From assembly GCA_947568835.1 (NCBI GenBank), contig OX387606.1, positions 17,174,001 to 17,238,000 of the forward strand: 64,000 nucleotides of DNA, written 5' to 3'. This stretch comes from Protonemura montana (lineage: Eukaryota; Arthropoda; Insecta; Plecoptera; Nemouridae). Shown here piece by piece: positions 53,501 to 64,000 of this stretch. The position numbers and the translations under genes were made by a program. The notes under the pieces are model-generated. The model was not told where the DNA came from. It did not search any database and saw nothing but the letters and a program-made list of their open reading frames with translations. How positions within the stretch are numbered: the stretch's first letter is position 1; each line of letters begins with the position of its first letter.

Positions 53501-56500
53501 AAAATCGTATATTTGATGACGCCATTACCCAGAATTAAAAAAAATTTGATTTATATCTACGTTCATCAGAAGACCATCAGTTGTCGTTCTCTCAAACAGA
53601 ATCGCGGCCTGCTGCAGAGAAATCTTCGGGAAACAAAACAAAATTTGCGCGCGCGCCAAAGCACACGAGACTCGCTAGTCTGTCATTCAACCTCACGATC
53701 TAAGCACACGACGGGCTTGATCCTGCGCACGGACGCGCCGTTTCCTCAACCTCTTGGGCCCCTCTTGGGCCCCTCTTGGGCCCCCTTGGCACAACTCATA
53801 CCTATACCGACGCGCAGTACATTTTAATCACTTGTAATAACCCGGCTATCTGGCTTATTAGTCTGACAGATAGCTGAGTTATATAGAAATAGAGAATCTA
53901 TACTCGTTTCATATCAGATCTTCAAGTTGAAGCTAGATAACTTGGCATTTTAAACACATATATATATATATATATATATAACAAAACGTTCGAGTATCGT
54001 GATTAAGATCTAAATTATATCGGTTCAATAAACTAGGGAGTGTAATTCTTTGAGTTGAGATTGCGTGTTCGAGAAGTGAGATTTGATAGATAACATCTGC
54101 ATAAATCATTTCGCTTGTTATACAGTAAACGTCATTTCTATTGGATATGAAGTTAAAAATGTCATTTTATGGATTGAGGAATTTAAGGGCGGGGACTCTG
54201 TAGAATGGGCTAAGACACGTTTAAAACACTTTTCAGTCCAAGGAAAGGGGTCATAGAAAACAGTCGAGTAAAATTAGCCCATTTCTAAAATGCATCGCTT
54301 CTAAAACAACTTTGCTGGTCCAGGATCTTAAGCATCTGAGGTGATATGTATATATTGAGTATATCATGAAGGACATGGGCTTAATTCCATGACCGTTAAG
54401 GCTCAGATTTAAAAAAAGGAATATTAATAAGATGCAAATAAAATAGTGCCTTTGGGTATAAGCTTCGCACATCTGGCATTTTTAGCGTACTGTAATCCAT
54501 TCTCAAGAACGTAAAAGGCTACATTCTGCATGCCATGTTTTTCAGGTGTAGCTATATAAGCAAAAAGCTATATCGTCTCATCTCGGAAAGATCAGAAATG
54601 TCAGAATAATTACGTATAAAAATCTATAGGTACCCTTGAAATGTCTTGGTAGTCTATTTCATGGGTCAATGGTTCTGCCAACATTTTTTCTTTTTATTTT
54701 AATAACGCATTGCTGTTATGCTGTAGCGGTAGCTATGGGCACAATATAAGATTGTTATTAAAAATGTTAAATCTGGTAGCTGAACTTATTGGCCAACGCC
54801 TGGACGGGTGCTGTATTTAGCCAGGGACCGGCAAACTTAAACCCGCCTATCAATGTAAATCACTGAGACCGATTTTGACACCATTCTCATTAACAGCAAC
54901 AGACACACTTTTAAAAAAGATTTCAGCATACGAAGACGTCCACCGAAAATTCCCGTATGATTATAAAATATATTTTCAGTTTTAAATGTCAGTCTGCAAT
55001 GCTAGGTTTCCTTACCCCTGTTAGGCGATTCGGTACACCCGGCCTGTAAGTCTACCTGCTGTCCAAGCAACATCAGTCAACTTCACAACAATCCGTAAAT
55101 GATGGCAAATACAAATTGCTCGCGACTGGGAGACACATTGTCTAGTTATAAAGTTTAAAATCGCCACCTTCGGACACGATGATCGCGATAAGCTAATAAT
55201 AATAGACATTAAAAAGACCGCTTTGCGTGAGATTTGTTTCATAATCTTTAGCAGTAGGATGAAAAATGACGGCGTGGCATTATTTAATGTCCTTCCCGGT
55301 ATGACAGGCCAACCGGATAATTGACGTGCAATGATTCAAGGAGGTAACTAATCGACCACGGCCTGTGCGTGGAGAGATGCTCAAAGCATTTTACATCAAT
55401 CAGTGGATTCGCTATTCGCTCATTACCATCAGGAAACTCGAGGGACGCCTAACATTTTACTACACCAAGTAATTTTCTATTGTCATCTCTCCATTTCACG
55501 TAACTAGTTTGTGATTTAAGATATAGTTACCGATTTATTCAACATAAATAAAGCATCTACAATCAATGCAGGGCAATCTTATTGTTGGCATGTCTTGGCC
55601 AAGTCTTGTTGGAAGAGCAAACAGCTCAGTATCAGTGATATTTCTTGCTCAAAAACCGTCGCCTATCTAACATGCACATCTTGTTACCTTCCAGACCAGC
55701 GAGCTCGACGCCTACCTGTGCAAACAGGAGCTTGAGCGCCTCCAGCGCCTCGAAGAGGAGGCGTCGGCGGCGCTCGATGATCTCGACAAGCCGCGTCGCG
55801 AGTCGGCCTCGCAGATCGACGACTTCTTCGAGACACCTCATCATTTTCCCCATCACATGCCACACTCTCACCACCCCCCGCGACCGCACACCACCCATGC
55901 CATGAGCTACGTCTCAATGCGAACCATCAACACTGGTCCCGGTCATCACGAAGACGACGTCTTTCTTAAGCCGCCTCTTTGGGAAGACATTACGTCCAGC
56001 ATCCAGAAACTAGATCCAGAGAATGCGGACATGTTGGGTACGCTCGCGGCGCAGGCCGCCATGAATCAGTTGCCGCAGGTCAAGATGGAGGTAATGGACG
56101 ACATACCTCAATGCAGCTCGCCGACGCAACAAAACCATAAACACACCAACCATAACCATTCTATGATGAATCAAGTGATAAAGCAAGAAAAAATATCAGC
56201 ACCGCCCTCATTACACCTTATGGCTACGCCGGCTTCATCACAACAACAGTTCAACAACAATCCTAGTCCGTATCAACAGCATCAACAACACCAACAACAC
56301 CATCACAATAATAATAACAACAACGGGGGTGGATACAAATTCAACGGATCATATCCGATGCAAAGGTTGATGTATGCGCCACCCCCGACGCCGCCGATCT
56401 CTGAACCCGGTTCGCCCGGGAGTAACCTGACCCGAAGGACGCCACCGCCGCCCTACCCGACGCCCAGCCATCACGGGCACACCACCTCTGGGCCGGCGCC

Positions 56501-57884
56501 CCCGACGATAGCACCGGCGACGTCCGCAAACGCGTCACAGGGGTCGACTACCACTCAAGTCATCAAATACAACAGAAGGAACAATCCAGAGCTGGAAAAG
56601 AGAAGGATTCACCACTGCGATTTCCCTGGTAAGCGAGCTTCATTTTTGTTACGAGATCGTAGACTGTATTTTTGTGCGAATGGGAAGTTAGCGCTTATGT
56701 TTTGAGTGCACGGTTGACTACCTGCAATTACCGGCATATCCTTACACGCGATTAATTTACTGTTGATTAGCAACATTTTATGACTTGATATCTTCAATTA
56801 GTTGCAGATATGAAGCACTTGCCGCTGTTTCCTCTTCGAGATGTTTATTGGTTAGCATTTTCAAAGCAAGTCCGCTGTAAATAAGCGTTCAATGTAGTAG
56901 CGTTAACGTCGGGCATAATGATCCGCGCGGCTGGAATTAATTATTTTCATTTCAAGTATTATATTTTATAATGTTTTTTTGCTCTAAAGAATCGTTGTCT
57001 TGCAAAGGATATAATATAAATTATGATTTATGATTGAACAACATTTGCAGATATAAATTTGTGTCCGTAGGCGCATTGATCAATGGACTGGACTTGCATC
57101 CACCAACGATCTTTCTCTCTCTGGCTTACGCCATTTTGCGTTGCACCTGCCGAAAGGAATTTCATTGAAAGAGTCTTGCGAAGCCTTTGGCACTCGATCG
57201 CGCGCACCAAAAAAACAAAAAAAAACTTTGATGTCAGAATGAGATAATTTCCAAGACGACTTTCATTATCTGGAACCCCTAACAATATTTGTTTATCTGA
57301 ATAAAGTAACATTTCATCAGGAAAGCTTTAGCAATAAAATAAAACAGTTGAAAGTTGAAATATTTGGTACAGTTGGATAGATAAGGACCAGTTAAAGCAG
57401 GGTCAATAAATAGCTAGAGTTGCAAACTAAGTCTTCCACTCTGACTTTTTATAATCTCTTGGGTTCTGGAATATGTTCGATTTTTCTTGTACAATCTGTT
57501 TGGTTCGTCTATTTGTACCTGTATTTATAAGCCATGCATGCCTCTCCATCACAAAAATAATCACCCCATTTGCCGCTATGCACTTGCATATCACTGCAGT
57601 AATTATAATAAAATACACTTTATTTGAATTTTAGATTCGCATAACGCTGTTGCAATAAAGAAGTGTGCAAGCTTTAACGAGACCTGCATTATGGTACTTG
57701 TATATATATATACAAGCAAGCGAAGCTACTAATGGCCTGTGTTTATCTCTTGAGATCTGCTAGACTCATCCATTACTTTGCGCGACTTTTCTTGATCCTA
57801 ATGCGTCCTGGTTTTCTCCTGCAGGCTGCACCAAAGTCTACACGAAGAGCTCGCACTTGAAGGCTCATCAAAGGATCCACACCG
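29354..57884 (+). CDS. dar1: Kruppel-like factor, KLF5 class (dar1-like), 3' part beyond window
   Basis: Zinc-finger transcription factor acting in the nucleus. Three coding exons are in the window (29354-29536, 55695-56628 and 57825-57884), all phase-compatible with GT-AG borders, giving about 392 codons. Zinc finger 1 reads [19 protein letters not shown] and QRIHTG (C-x4-C-x12-H-x3-H) and is split between exons 2 and 3. The preceding [18 protein letters not shown] and the [14 protein letters not shown] stretch match KLF5/dar1 rather than luna (KLF6/7). A PPxY motif (PPPPYP) lies in the proline-rich region; in KLF5 a comparable PY motif binds WW-domain ubiquitin ligases (family knowledge). 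In flies dar1 controls microtubule-based dendrite growth and gut stem-cell proliferation. Fingers 2 and 3 must lie past base 64000, so the gene is incomplete here by window position, not by mutation. Confidence 0.88.
30045..30079. repeat. Perfect 13-bp GC inverted repeat (hairpin)
   Basis: CTCCAGCCCCCCC at 30045-30057 and its exact complement GGGGGGGCTGGAG at 30067-30079 enclose the 9-base loop ATTAGAAGC. Confidence 0.9.
32319..32471 (+). other. Small ORF with hydrophobic N terminus
   Basis: A 50-codon ORF from ATG. Residues 5-15 ([11 protein letters not shown]) are strongly hydrophobic and followed by CEGAGAVRR, resembling a signal peptide with a small-residue cleavage region. It sits in the dar1 intron 79 bases before another 50-codon ATG ORF. 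Not recognised; may be chance. Confidence 0.2.
32550..32702 (+). other. Small extremely basic ORF
   Basis: A 50-codon ORF from ATG to TAA with 14 Arg and 6 Lys, concentrated in residues 4-28 ([18 protein letters not shown]), then an [14 protein letters not shown] segment that could be helical. The composition resembles nucleic-acid-binding tails such as protamine-like proteins or capsid N termini, but no homologue is recognised. There is no evident promoter or intron structure. Confidence 0.25.
35170..35196. repeat. 27-bp A homopolymer
   Basis: An uninterrupted A run; could be the tail of an old plus-strand retroelement. No element body is recognised upstream. Confidence 0.8.
37428..37715 (+). 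repeat. Dispersed repeat family B, copy 2
   Basis: CTCCGTTCA, GACGCCATCGG, GGCCAACTGTCAC, CCGCTGATGT, CTATTTTTCTTTTG, GTTGGTAGCAATGCTGG and GGCTGGACTGTA occur in the same order as in 22970-23300. It ends in a short A run. Same family, unclassified. Confidence 0.65.
42704..42740. repeat. GC-rich imperfect palindrome
   Basis: Seven C, then GA, then five G, followed shortly by ACCCCCCGGG. Compact GC secondary structure within AT-rich intron DNA. Confidence 0.6.
52081..52106. repeat. (GA)n microsatellite
   Basis: About 13 uninterrupted AG units, directly before a GC-rich stretch at 52140-52600. GAGA tracts are binding sites for GAGA-type factors in insects, but a role here is only inferred. Confidence 0.85.
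53057..53081. repeat. (CA)n microsatellite
   Basis: About 12 CA units preceded by a short A run. Confidence 0.85.
53750..53789. repeat. 11-bp GC-rich tandem repeat, 3 perfect copies
   Basis: CCTCTTGGGCC is repeated at 53750-53760, 53761-53771 and 53772-53782, then degenerates (CCCTTGGC). Each junction makes the palindrome GGGCCC. Confidence 0.85.
53957..53982. repeat. (TA)n microsatellite
   Basis: Uninterrupted AT/TA dinucleotides after ACACA. Confidence 0.8.
55695..56628 (+). CDS. dar1: dar1-like coding exon 2 (regulatory region and start of zinc finger 1)
   Basis: Encodes 311 codons plus one base, entered in phase 0 after TTACCTTCCAG. In order: [20 protein letters not shown], an amphipathic, probably coiled segment; a His/Pro-rich stretch; an acidic block around [20 protein letters not shown]; a Gln/Asn/His repeat tract (56229-56330) of CAA/CAG and AAT/AAC codons; the [13 protein letters not shown] block; a PPxY motif; and [11 protein letters not shown] leading into CDFPG. 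It ends in phase 1 at GTAAGC. GC content is far above the flanking introns, as expected for coding sequence. Confidence 0.92.
56629..57824 (+). other. dar1 intron 2
   Basis: Bounded by GTAAGC and a polypyrimidine tract ending CTCCTGCAG. AT-rich, with a short TATATATA run at about 57703. No other feature seen. Confidence 0.85.
57825..57884 (+). CDS. dar1: dar1-like coding exon 3 (end of zinc finger 1)
   Basis: Sixty bases encoding [19 protein letters not shown], with split glycine codons at both edges. It carries the second cysteine and both zinc-binding histidines of finger 1 and the start of the TGEKP-type linker. The exon ends in phase 1 at GTGAGT. Confidence 0.92.
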
Positions 57885-58239
57885 GTGAGTAAATATCTAA
57901 GCCTTTATCAAATTCCCATTAGAACTTCTTGTAAAAATAGCCCACGGCTTATGCGGCATTAATTCCTTCCTCATCAAGATAACGAAGTGCAAACAATTAA
58001 CTATTCACTAAGCGTCTCTCTTCATATGGTAGATCCATTCGCGTGGTTTTACATTACACAGTATCAGCTTACAAGCACAACATAGCTTATTTCAATACGT
58101 TTACTAACCATTACCAGAAAGAAATCTTTCGTCCGCTGCTCGAAAGATAAATTGAGTTGTCATGTTGAGTTAGTTTGGTTTTGCCTTAGTCAAACGATAT
58201 TGATTGATTATACATCTATATATGCTAAGGTCCGTGATC

Positions 58240-58540
58240 GTAGAGCACTAATTAACGGACATAGCTCTTATAATTATTACTAAATTAGTGCTATGTACCC
58301 TTTAAATTTAGAATTAGTACTCCGATAATTTTCGAAAAAATGCACTTCAAATTTGGGGAGATTTGGACATGGGTTTACGACCAGACTGAGGACTTATTAT
58401 CAGACATAGCCTGTTAATTAGTGCTCAATTAGTGTTATTTCATAATTTTCTAATTATTCCTACATGGCTCTGAGATATCTATGGAGCTTTTCTTTATTTG
58501 GTGACCCCTGTTTATAAATTTTTGCACTAATTCTTGGACT
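58240..58540. repeat. Cluster of AATTAGTGCT-like motifs
   Basis: AGCACTAATTA or its complement, exact or with one change, occurs about six times (near 58245, 58287, 58305, 58412, 58423 and 58527). Two of the copies also share a nearby GACATAGC. It may be a decayed tandem repeat or a regulatory cluster, since the core TAATTA is a homeodomain site. Confidence 0.45.
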
Positions 58541-61408
58541 GCGTAAAGTGGTATCATTTGAATAATTCCCTTGCTTAGGACAACTCGAGTGCGAATGCCG
58601 ACTTCTCAGTCATGGCTGTATTGCAGACATGTCCACTCAATGCAAGCGAGTTCTCACCGGGAAATGTTGGCAAGGAGCCTCGTTTCCAGCCTCAGATAGC
58701 TAGATGCGCACTTATCGAGCCGCCGTGCCCGGCACCATGGCAAGAATAGCAAATCAACGTATGTGCATTGTGCACGAGACCGAGCGAATCAAGTGACAGT
58801 TGATTTATAAAGTTTATTTAGCCTTAATTTCCTGGACACGGTGCGTGGACTTAGAAGTCGTCCGTTCGAAGGTCTACGTGAACCGATTTCGAGAGCACCT
58901 AACTTCGTGTGGAACGTTGCTTATGTTCTTGGGTTTTTGCAACAATTTTTCAAAAGTACAAGAAGTGGCAGAACTGAATTAGAAATTCATGTTTTATAAC
59001 GTATCGTGATCGAAGCTGGCAAAGAAACCTTATACCGAAAATCCCAATTGCTTACGAATTTAAGGGTCATAATTTTAAACAAATTATAATACTCCTTTAT
59101 CTTACGTGTCTCATAAATCAACAGAAATAAAAACAGAACGAAATTACATAAAAGAAGGGGTCAGCGGAAACGTCCGTTGCATGTTCGGAGAGCGCAAATC
59201 CATTTAGCTACCTACCCATGCTTCATCACGATTCTCCACATGCGAACTAATTTATCGCATTCAAAGCCTCGATCTTGTAGCTGGCAAGGATCTGAATGCA
59301 CTTCTCGCCAAAGGCTACAACTAGCACATCAATCGTACAAACAAACTCGAAGATTACTTCACCAGGCAAAATCACCTTTTTTCCAAGACGTGTTCATTTA
59401 TGTGAAACTCCATGCTTATTTGTTGAGGCTTATAGTTTATCCCAAAAACACAAGTGCACTAGTTTTAGCAAAGTGCTTTTTTCCACACACTTTTTGGAGT
59501 CATATTTACCCCTGCAACATGTTAGCTGTCAGAATTGATTGATTGGGCTTCGTTGACAAATGTATTGCATTGCACTGCAATTCTATTTCAGGTGTTTCCA
59601 TGTTGGAAAAAAGTTGAGGGTAGGTTGGCAACAGTGATAAGATGGTTGACACGAGACGGGTTTAAATGTTGACACCTGACAAGATGAACATGAATCGTAC
59701 TTAGACCCTTCTAATTGCCCCATGAAAACTTAAAAAACTAGGTTTTGGAACATAGCATACAGCTTTTCTTACCAGAAACAAGGCGGATTATTTCTCTGTC
59801 CGTTCAGACTTGCAGAGGAAACCGCAAGAACGGTTTAGAAGGGAAGCGTAGCGTTATAAACACTGGCTAAACGGACCACACGAGCAATTGTTTGATTCAT
59901 GAGTTCGGGTTGCTTTGATCGGCAAAACGTCTTGCCCCCCAAACACGATCCTCCTTGATTACTGTCCGATAAAAAACAAGTAAATCGATCACATGCCAAT
60001 CGGGCCTCTCCTTCTGTCTGTCTGTAGCGACCGAGCCAACGAAACAACAGCTAAAGTAATTTGGGTGTCCAAATTAGGAGTGAGATGTGCCGTTATTATA
60101 CCTCACCATCCTCCACGTGAAACCGACTAGCACTGGTGTAATCAAACATGGTATATATAAAGCGTGATTTTACACATATTTCCAATTAATAAACACAGGC
60201 TGAAAGTGCATTCCTCCGAGTCTTCATACGTGTATAAAGCGAACAAGAAAGATGCCGGTAACTCGTCGCGTCGTAAAATTATTCTCACTTGCCGGTTGCC
60301 GCTCTTGACTTTTTCGCGCAGTCATTGCTCTTTTGATAGTTTGAGTGATCTGGAGTTTGCTTTAGCTTTTAGGATGCAAGAGATGAGATTGCGTTTCTTG
60401 AATGTCTAATGCAGTCGACTTACACACTGACTTAAAAATCATCAATTAATAATGGGGCAGTTGACACATGTGTCACTCTTCATTAGAGAAGCTTGCAAAT
60501 TGCAATGGCTTTCTGTTGCAGATACAGTAGGTGTTCTTTACTCTTTGTTACAAAGCAATAATTTCTTTTCGTATGAAAGTAGGAAGCAAAAATGCGATTT
60601 CGTTATACCTTGAGGTATCCCAGAGAGATAGTCTACAGACAAAAAGTACGTAAGAATCAACCATAAGGCCAGACCTCTCACTTTACAGGTATGGTGATCG
60701 GCGACCACAAACACTTTTAACCGATGATAGCAAATTCCTCGTGGTAAATCGCCCACGCATTTGCTTTGAAGAGCCCTTGGTTCAATGCCGTCGGGACTCG
60801 TTGTTATTGTTGGCCACAACAATCATTCATTCATCGATCAATACAGTGTCCTGAGGAGGCGTAGCAAACCAATGACAGGCTCGCTGATGTGCTCTTTGAC
60901 CATACACTGATCGATTTCATTCGATACGCATTCGATTTAATTTACTCGATAATCACCGTGGGTGCTTTTTTTGAGCTCCAAAAAATTCGGCATTTTCCAA
61001 AAAAAAAGTTAGTCGTTATTATGCTTGTGTAGTGGTGTGTATACTGTTTCTCTGGACAACCAAAGAACGATTGAATATTTTGTGGTAACAAGACTTGATT
61101 TCTTTTGAGATAGTACATATTGAAATAACAATCACGATTTTTCTTACCTCATCTTATTGGAACAAAAAATTTGCGTTGTTTTTTCTTTCGAAGTCTCTCC
61201 AATCAGCATTTTAATCGCTTTTGCGGTGGATAAAATTGAATTGTACTTTTCCGGGTTTCGCTCGTATCACGTTGCCCGCGTATCCCTACATCACCCAAAA
61301 AAAAGCCCGAGGGATGTACGAATTAATAGCGGCTTGTTTGCCGCGGTTCGTGAGAAACTATTTTCATGGGAATTCTCGGAAACAGGGTAGACTATTTCGC
61401 CCCTGTTT

Positions 61409-61432
61409 GGGGGGGGGGGGGGGGGGGGGGGG
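61409..61432. repeat. 24-bp G homopolymer
   Basis: Uninterrupted G run between CCCCTGTTT and ACCTCC. Able to form G-quadruplex on the plus strand; the true length in the genome may differ because such tracts are poorly sequenced. Confidence 0.85.
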
Positions 61433-64000
61433 ACCTCCATCGAAGTAACCGTCCGGGACTTTGTGAGCCCCTGTCCCGCCATCCCAACGATCTATGGACC
61501 ATGGAGTATCCGTCCGAAATGCTAAACAAATAAATGGCAAACTTATTCTTAATTGCCACTGAGCTGGAAGCTTGAAACGTTACGAGTGTTTCTTTCGTCC
61601 CACCAAATGAAAACAAAATACGTAAACTTATGGTTGCATTACGCTTGATGCGTGTATAAATCACAAACACCATGCACACAACTAGCACCAAGAATGAAAA
61701 ATATGTCTATAGATAGGACCAACTTTCCCTTAACCTTATTTACAGGTAGATATTGTATTTGTAATCAATTTACGATCACACTCGTCGGCATCCTCAATAA
61801 ATCCGCGCTCGATGCACCACCGTCCATTCTGGTTCATCCTTTACTCATCTGGTAGTAAAATATAGTAAAAGTTTTTTCCATTCTACCCGAAGATGGCAAC
61901 ACCGAGTGGTCGTCTTGCTGCATGAATGAGGTCCAGAATGAAAGAGTGTTCTCTATGATGTTGCCTACAAGAGCAGGGGGAGAGGAGGGAGGGCGCTCAA
62001 CTCGAGGCGAACCACATTCTTTGAATCTCTTTTAGCCCAAAGCTAAATCCTCGGGTCTACGTCGACGAACGCAGCAAAGTTACTCGGATCGCAACGAAAC
62101 ACAGCCGACCGGCACCTCCACTAGTTTAAAATTGAATAGCTCAGGCTTTACCATTTAAAGTTGAAACTATATGCAAAACGACAGATTACTTTTACACTTT
62201 TAAACATGACAAACCTTTGACTAGAGAACTGCATCGATACTCTCTTTTCTCTCGACTGTATCAAAAACTATTCCAAGATTTTAAACACGACGTTTTGGTC
62301 GCGGTACCTTGAAGTGTGTACTTGCTCGAAGTCGTTTTCAATGAAACTGCGTCCGAAGCTAGTAAAACAAAACCTGTGTCCCGTGCCCCGACCATGCCCC
62401 GACTGAGTAGTGACCACAAAAAGAAACAACAACATTAATACTCACTTCTAACAGGTCTTTGCCAGCTAGCCGTGGCTGGTCTAACCAACTAACAGCCCAT
62501 CGATATGCACGATTAAACGCAATCGCAGCGTGGGCGGAGAATTGTTGGGACAGATACCTCATTAGTGATCCGCCACAGTGTCCCAGTGAGTTTTGGGGTG
62601 ACATAATAACTATAATCGTGCATGTTTATGAAACCCGGTGGTGTTTTAGTTATTACTAAGTGATTGTTGTTTGAGTTTGTTTTGTTCATATCCAGCAATA
62701 AGTTATTTGATTTTTTTTTAGTCAACCAATGGTCTGCAGAAATATTTAAAATGTGGCTTCAGTAGAATGGAACGCCGTCTGGTTTTCGATAATAGCAAAT
62801 ATGATTTCCCGTAATATAGCAGTGGTGAGCACACTTGGCGGCATCGTTAAATATTCGATAACAACGCTTACCTTAATATACGATATGTATGATCGTCGAT
62901 GAGTAATGTTTGTTTTAATCATAATCATGAATGGAATTAGCTGGTGACGGATCACCTTACATCTTGTTTCTTGTCCCGTAGACAATGATTTTAATTTTGA
63001 AGTTTGACAATAATGAGTGATTGAAGCAAAACAGGACAATTCTAATGTATTCAAAATATTGTCAGTTTTACCAAAACGGCAAATGGCATGCTGTATTTAT
63101 TTACACGATGTCACAACAAAGAAAGTTGTATGAAATTGTAAACTGGGAATATATGCAAAACGAGTGTGCTGTTTCGCAAAAATAAAAACCTTGCAAATAT
63201 AATAATTAATAGCATTTGCTATAATTTTCATGAATGAATTATTACATGTACAAAAATGTGTGTTCGTTCAAAGTGTGACACCCCGATTGCATTTCAGATT
63301 TCAGTCACGTCCTTACGTCCTTCGAGAATATACGCGTGATTTTATTCCGTTCCTCATGCAAACTTCGAGAAATTAACGGTGCTGTAATGGATTGTTTATT
63401 TGACGTTTATGTTGCTGGAAAAGAAATAGCATCCGAAACTACTTATGAGTCCACATTTTTGGTCCGTGTTCGAACACCTTGTGATCGCCACCAAACCAGA
63501 CCGATTAAAAGCCACTATCAACTTAAACTCCGCTCTATTCAAGGATCCTGTTATATATCTGCACATTTTTCTCAAAAAACCACCACTTTACTGAACCTTC
63601 ATCGTGTAAAGCAGAGCTAAGCGACAAAATATTGTCAAGAACTATGAATCATTCTTATTTTTCATACAAGCTAGTAACATCTATTGACTTAGAATGAGTA
63701 ATTCAGCCTTCATTGCCAATTATTTATAATATTCCTCGATGAATCACCATGTGTTGTTAATTCAAGATGCCTCCTTGATTTTTCACATACATCTCAAGTC
63801 GCTTCCATGCCAAATATTGACGCCATTATGGCTAGGTACACAGAAGCAGCACAATAACTTGCATCCATGGCGCTGCTCGTTCGATAGCGCATTCAAGTCT
63901 CCAATGATGTGGCATACGGACTGAGCGCTTGGCCTAAACCTGGCTCGACTCGCTAGCCACTATCAAAACAAAAACAGCAAAATGTAATTAAAAAAAGTAT

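Larger units (their letters stand above)
29537..55694 (+). other. Large dar1 intron 1 (26.2 kb)
   Basis: Begins GTGAGT and ends TTCCAG. I recognise no spliced gene inside. It contains the GC hairpin at 30045-30079, small ORFs at 32319-32702, family B copy 2, several microsatellites, a GC palindrome near 42700 and a GAGA tract with adjacent GC-rich DNA at 52.1 kb. Most of the rest is AT-rich and unremarkable. Introns this long in developmental regulators often carry enhancers, but none is demonstrated here. Confidence 0.7.
57885..64000 (+). other. dar1 intron 3 (runs past the window)
   Basis: Opens with GTGAGT; no acceptor followed by finger 2 or 3 sequence is found before the end. It contains an ATTAGTGCT-type motif cluster (58240-58540), a 24-base G tract (61409-61432) and otherwise AT-rich DNA with a slightly GC-rich patch at 58570-58750. 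Short ORFs here lack ATG starts or recognisable content. Confidence 0.7.

Noticed and set aside
57885-64000. Search for zinc fingers 2 and 3 of dar1
   Set aside because: No sequence encoding a GEKPY linker, the DELTRH helix or the remaining C2H2 spacing was found on the plus strand, so these exons are taken to lie beyond the window.
1-64000. CRISPR arrays, rRNA, prophage or bacterial operons
   Set aside because: No regularly spaced repeats, no rRNA-like blocks, and gene structure is clearly spliced eukaryotic.

Overview
The window looks like nuclear DNA from an insect or close arthropod relative. It is AT-rich, with spliced genes, GT-AG introns, tRNA-derived short repeats and a truncated non-LTR retrotransposon. 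Three protein-coding genes can be rebuilt exon by exon. All three match families well known in insects: an SLC36/pathetic-type proton-coupled amino acid transporter, an OCIA-domain protein (asrij/OCIAD1) and a KLF5-class Kruppel-like factor (dar1). No order or species can be named from the sequence alone. No bacterial, organellar or CRISPR features are visible.

Layout. About 1.1-5.0 kb holds eight coding exons of the amino acid transporter on the minus strand. Its extreme 5' coding exon is not found. From 5.17 to 6.93 kb the five-exon OCIA-domain gene runs the other way on the plus strand, so the two genes are divergent across roughly 180 bp. From 6.9 to about 28.6 kb there is no recognisable gene. 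That stretch holds dispersed repeats, tRNA-like SINE fragments, a minus-strand LINE 3' fragment with poly(A) tail (24.25-25.1 kb), a GC-rich promoter-like island near 9.7-10.0 kb and a run of decayed-looking ORFs at 8.4-9.1 kb.

From about 28.6 kb to the right edge everything lies in or just upstream of the dar1-like gene on the plus strand. The order is a GC-rich 5' region, a first coding exon (29354-29536), a 26-kb intron, a large Pro/His/Gln-rich exon (55695-56628), a 1.2-kb intron, and a 60-bp exon carrying the rest of zinc finger 1 (57825-57884). An intron then runs past the window end. Zinc fingers 2 and 3 are not in the window.

The three genes have no evident shared pathway. The transporter is a membrane amino acid/proton symporter, the OCIA protein is an endosomal or mitochondrial membrane protein, and dar1 is a nuclear transcription factor. 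I found no convincing new multi-gene system. The most useful leads are: repeat family B, with three copies; the inverted SINE pair beside a splice acceptor; a 13-bp perfect GC hairpin at 30.05 kb; two adjacent small ATG ORFs at 32.3-32.7 kb, one extremely arginine-rich; and motif clusters inside the large dar1 introns.
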